DNA of 7,710 nt, from contig CAAEVD010000038.1 in NCBI GenBank assembly GCA_900759435.1, positions 1 to 7,710 on the forward strand, in the 5' to 3' direction. The DNA is from an uncultured Collinsella sp. GTDB taxonomy: Bacteria; Actinomycetota; Coriobacteriia; Coriobacteriales; Coriobacteriaceae. Shown here one piece after another: positions 6,198-7,710 of the stretch. The translations under genes and the position numbers were made by a program. Under the pieces are notes generated by a model. The model made no database searches. It saw only the letters and a list, made by a program, of their open reading frames with translations, and was not told where the DNA came from. The first letter of the stretch is position 1. Each line of letters opens with the position of its first letter.

Positions 6198-6300
6198 GAA
6201 AGCCCACCAAAGCGAGCAAGGTGCCTTGAAGCGAGGCGGCATTGACCTTCTGGTCATGCCGCCGAAGCTGAAAGGCAGATTGCCGCTCTGGCGGGCTTGC
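6198..6300. other. Gene-free stretch with nested stem-loops
   Basis: No credible gene occupies 6071-6340. Within it AAGCCC (6200-6205) can pair with GGGCTT (6293-6298), enclosing three smaller inverted repeats: CAAGG-tg-CCTTG (6217-6228), a long stem GGCGGCATTGACC with GGTCATGCCGCC around TTCT (6235-6263, 12 bp with one bulged T), and GGCA-gat-TGCC (6274-6284). This could be a dispersed structured repeat, a MITE-like element or part of an RNA; no known RNA family is recognised. An open frame crosses the region but lacks a ribosome binding site. Confidence 0.4.
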
Positions 6301-6313
6301 AGCGTCGGCTGGG

Positions 6314-6337
6314 TACGCGGTTTGGTAAAACCGCGTA
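6314..6337 (-). terminator. Hairpin just after the PfkB-family gene, possible terminator
   Basis: A perfect 10-bp stem (TACGCGGTTT, 6314-6323, with 6328-6337) around a 4-nt loop starts 3 nt beyond the stop codon of the minus-strand kinase gene. It lacks a T-run on either strand, so it may be a weak terminator, an RNA 3'-end stabiliser, or a shared boundary for the convergent ATPase transcript. Confidence 0.4.
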
Positions 6338-6340
6338 ACT

Positions 6341-7276
6341 CTAAAGCTCCGTTACTTCAACACTGTTGAAGATCTCGTCCCAGCGGTCCATGACCAGGTG
6401 GCCGGTCTTGGGATCCATGGCGTTAAGCTTGCCGCAGGTATTGGCGGTCTTGAGCACCGTGACGTCGTCGGCGCCGGCAGCAATGGCATGCGCAAAGCCG
6501 GCGATGGTCGAGTCGCCGGAACCCGTCGCGTTCACAGCCGCAATCGCGGGCGTCTTGGCGCGGAACGCACGGCCCTCATGGAAGCCCACCGAACCGGCAG
6601 CGCCCATCGAAACGACAACCCAGGGAATACCGGCAAAGCGGCCATCGGCGGCAAGCGCCTCGCGCAGGGCATCGACATCATCGGTCGTAAAGGACGTACC
6701 CAGTAGGCCGTTAATCTCGGTCAGGTTGGGCTTTACGAGCTCAGGCTTAGCGTCGGACTCCAGCGCGGCCTCCAGCGATGCACCCGAAGTGTCGAGCAGC
6801 ACCTTGGCGCCCGCCTCCTCGGCGATCTTGACGAGCTCGGCATAGTAGCCGGCATCGACGCCGCGCGGCAGCGAGCCCGAAAGCGTCACAACGTCCGCCT
6901 TCGCCGCAAGCTCGGCGAACTTGGCCGTAAAGGCCTCGAGCTCGGCCGGGGTGATCTGCGGGCCGCTCTCCAAAAGCTCGGTCTGATTACCCTCGTGCAG
7001 AATATTCAGGCAAATGCGCGTCTCACCGGCGATGGGCACAAATTCGTTCTTGACGCCGTCAGCATCCATGAGCTCGGCCATATAGGCACCCATGTGGCCG
7101 CCGAGCAGACCGGTCGCGAGCACGTCGTCGCCCAGCTGCAGCAACACGCGGCTCACGTTGAGGCCCTTACCGCCAGCGGTCTTTTCGGGCGTCACGCGGT
7201 TCACGTCGTCGATGATCAACTTGTCGAGCTGATAGCGCGTATCAATCGACGGGTTCATGGTAACGGTCAGAATCAT
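6341..7276 (-). CDS. PfkB-family hexose-phosphate kinase (tagatose-6-phosphate or 1-phosphofructokinase type)
   Basis: A 311-residue ribokinase-family enzyme of the LacC/FruK subgroup, which phosphorylates tagatose 6-phosphate or fructose 1-phosphate to the bisphosphate. It begins MILTVTMNPSIDTRY, the standard start of the subgroup. The first PfkB signature is GGKGLNVSR (35-43), followed by SGSLPRGVD, KPNLTEING and VVSMGAAGS. The second signature VNATGSGDSTIAGF contains the catalytic base D255. The ATG (complement of 7274-7276) has AGGAG 6 nt upstream; an ATG 15 codons earlier gives an N-terminal tail the family lacks and was set aside. It follows a LacX-like epimerase by 56 bp in the same direction, probably as one operon. 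The lacX-lacC pairing and nearby galKT favour the tagatose assignment, but no aldolase or LacAB is visible, so the substrate is open. Confidence 0.88.
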   Translation of the reverse strand: MILTVTMNPSIDTRYQLDKLIIDDVNRVTPEKTAGGKGLNVSRVLLQLGDDVLATGLLGGHMGAYMAELMDADGVKNEFVPIAGETRICLNILHEGNQTELLESGPQITPAELEAFTAKFAELAAKADVVTLSGSLPRGVDAGYYAELVKIAEEAGAKVLLDTSGASLEAALESDAKPELVKPNLTEINGLLGTSFTTDDVDALREALAADGRFAGIPWVVVSMGAAGSVGFHEGRAFRAKTPAIAAVNATGSGDSTIAGFAHAIAAGADDVTVLKTANTCGKLNAMDPKTGHLVMDRWDEIFNSVEVTEL

Positions 7277-7332
7277 ATTGAACTCCTGTTTCCGGGGCAC
7301 GACACGCGCGGCCCCAAACATACGATAGCTCG

Positions 7333-7710
7333 TTAAAGGATCTCGATCTCAAAGCCGCGAGTAACGGTCTCCCCCGGCTTGGCCACCAGGCAGCCGCGCT
7401 TGTGCTCCAGAATATCGTCCTCGTCGGAGCAGGTGGACAGGCCGCCCCACGGTTCCACGGCCACAAAGTCACCCTCGGGCTTGCTCCACACAATCAGGTA
7501 CGGCATATCGGGGAACGTCAGTCGCACGCCCTTGTCCTCGGTTTTCTTGGTCAGCGTAATCACGCGGCTCTCAAGCACGTCAAAGATGGTCTCTGCGAAG
7601 TCAAAGAGTTCGTGCGTCAGCGGCAGGTCATGGCCAACCATCGGGTTCTTGCTGCGATGCTCAACATCAATCAGGCCCGTCGAGGGAACGGCAGTACAGA
7701 GCTCGGCGGC
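7333..7710 (-). CDS. Aldose 1-epimerase family protein (LacX-like), C-terminal part
   Basis: The last 125 residues are visible; the frame is open to the window edge, so the N-terminus lies outside. The segment LTHELFDFAETIFDVLESRV, then FPDMPYLIVWSKPEG and FVAVEPWGGLSTCSDE, is typical of the C-terminal half of the galactose-mutarotase fold in the COG2017/LacX group. The Glu of VEPW (codon complementary to 7453-7455) matches the catalytic glutamate position of mutarotases; the catalytic histidines would lie upstream. Mutarotases interconvert alpha and beta aldoses and so feed GalK, which needs the alpha anomer. LacX-type proteins are less well characterised and may act on other sugars or sugar phosphates. 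It is followed by the PfkB-family kinase in the same direction. Confidence 0.85.
   Translation of the reverse strand, partial: AAELCTAVPSTGLIDVEHRSKNPMVGHDLPLTHELFDFAETIFDVLESRVITLTKKTEDKGVRLTFPDMPYLIVWSKPEGDFVAVEPWGGLSTCSDEDDILEHKRGCLVAKPGETVTRGFEIEIL

Noticed and set aside
6076..6369. Possible small gene of 97 codons after the ATPase
   Set aside because: It starts at a GTG before a run of eight G, has no ribosome binding site, runs through the 48-bp repeat and hairpins, and overlaps the end of the convergent kinase gene.
7277..7321. Fifteen-residue N-terminal extension of the PfkB-family kinase
   Set aside because: The upstream ATG has no good ribosome binding site and the added residues lack family similarity; the ATG at 7274-7276 has AGGAG at 6 nt and gives the normal MILTVTMNPS start.

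Overview
The window looks like chromosomal DNA from a high-GC anaerobic actinobacterium, most likely a gut Coriobacteriia close to Collinsella. This is inferred from strong GC bias in third codon positions, the class II type of GalT, a variant galactokinase signature also common in anaerobic Firmicutes, and a flavodiiron-type protein at the left edge. No sequence search was possible, so the taxon is a judgement.

Layout, left to right. Positions 1-132 hold the N-terminal 44 residues of a flavodiiron-like protein (minus strand). A LacI-family regulator follows (262-1293, minus). It is divergent from a two-gene Leloir operon, galK (1632-2837, plus) and class II galT (2828-4456, plus; overlapping start), which ends at a clear hairpin terminator (4511-4550). 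The 338-base region between lacI and galK carries three copies of a CG-centred operator-like motif. Two of them form a perfect 18-bp inverted pair just upstream of galK, and the third lies on the lacI side.

Positions 4583-6144 look like a separate module. Two 48-bp direct repeats (41/48 identical) bracket a stand-alone AAA-type ATPase with a C-terminal DUF4143/PD-(D/E)XK-like region (4769-6070, plus). Immediately upstream of it are three tandem 33-bp units, each an imperfect dyad, then a 7-bp inverted repeat beside a TATACT box. The ATPase uses AGA/AGG arginine codons that galK does not use at all. Downstream is a 270-base gene-free stretch with several nested hairpins.

At the right end, on the minus strand, a truncated LacX-like aldose 1-epimerase (7333-7710) runs into a PfkB-family hexose-phosphate kinase (6341-7276), convergent with the ATPase. 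Together the sugar genes could cover galactose uptake products: mutarotation, phosphorylation by GalK, uridylyl transfer by GalT, and phosphorylation of a ketohexose phosphate by the PfkB kinase. galE, transporters and a tagatose-bisphosphate aldolase are not in the window.
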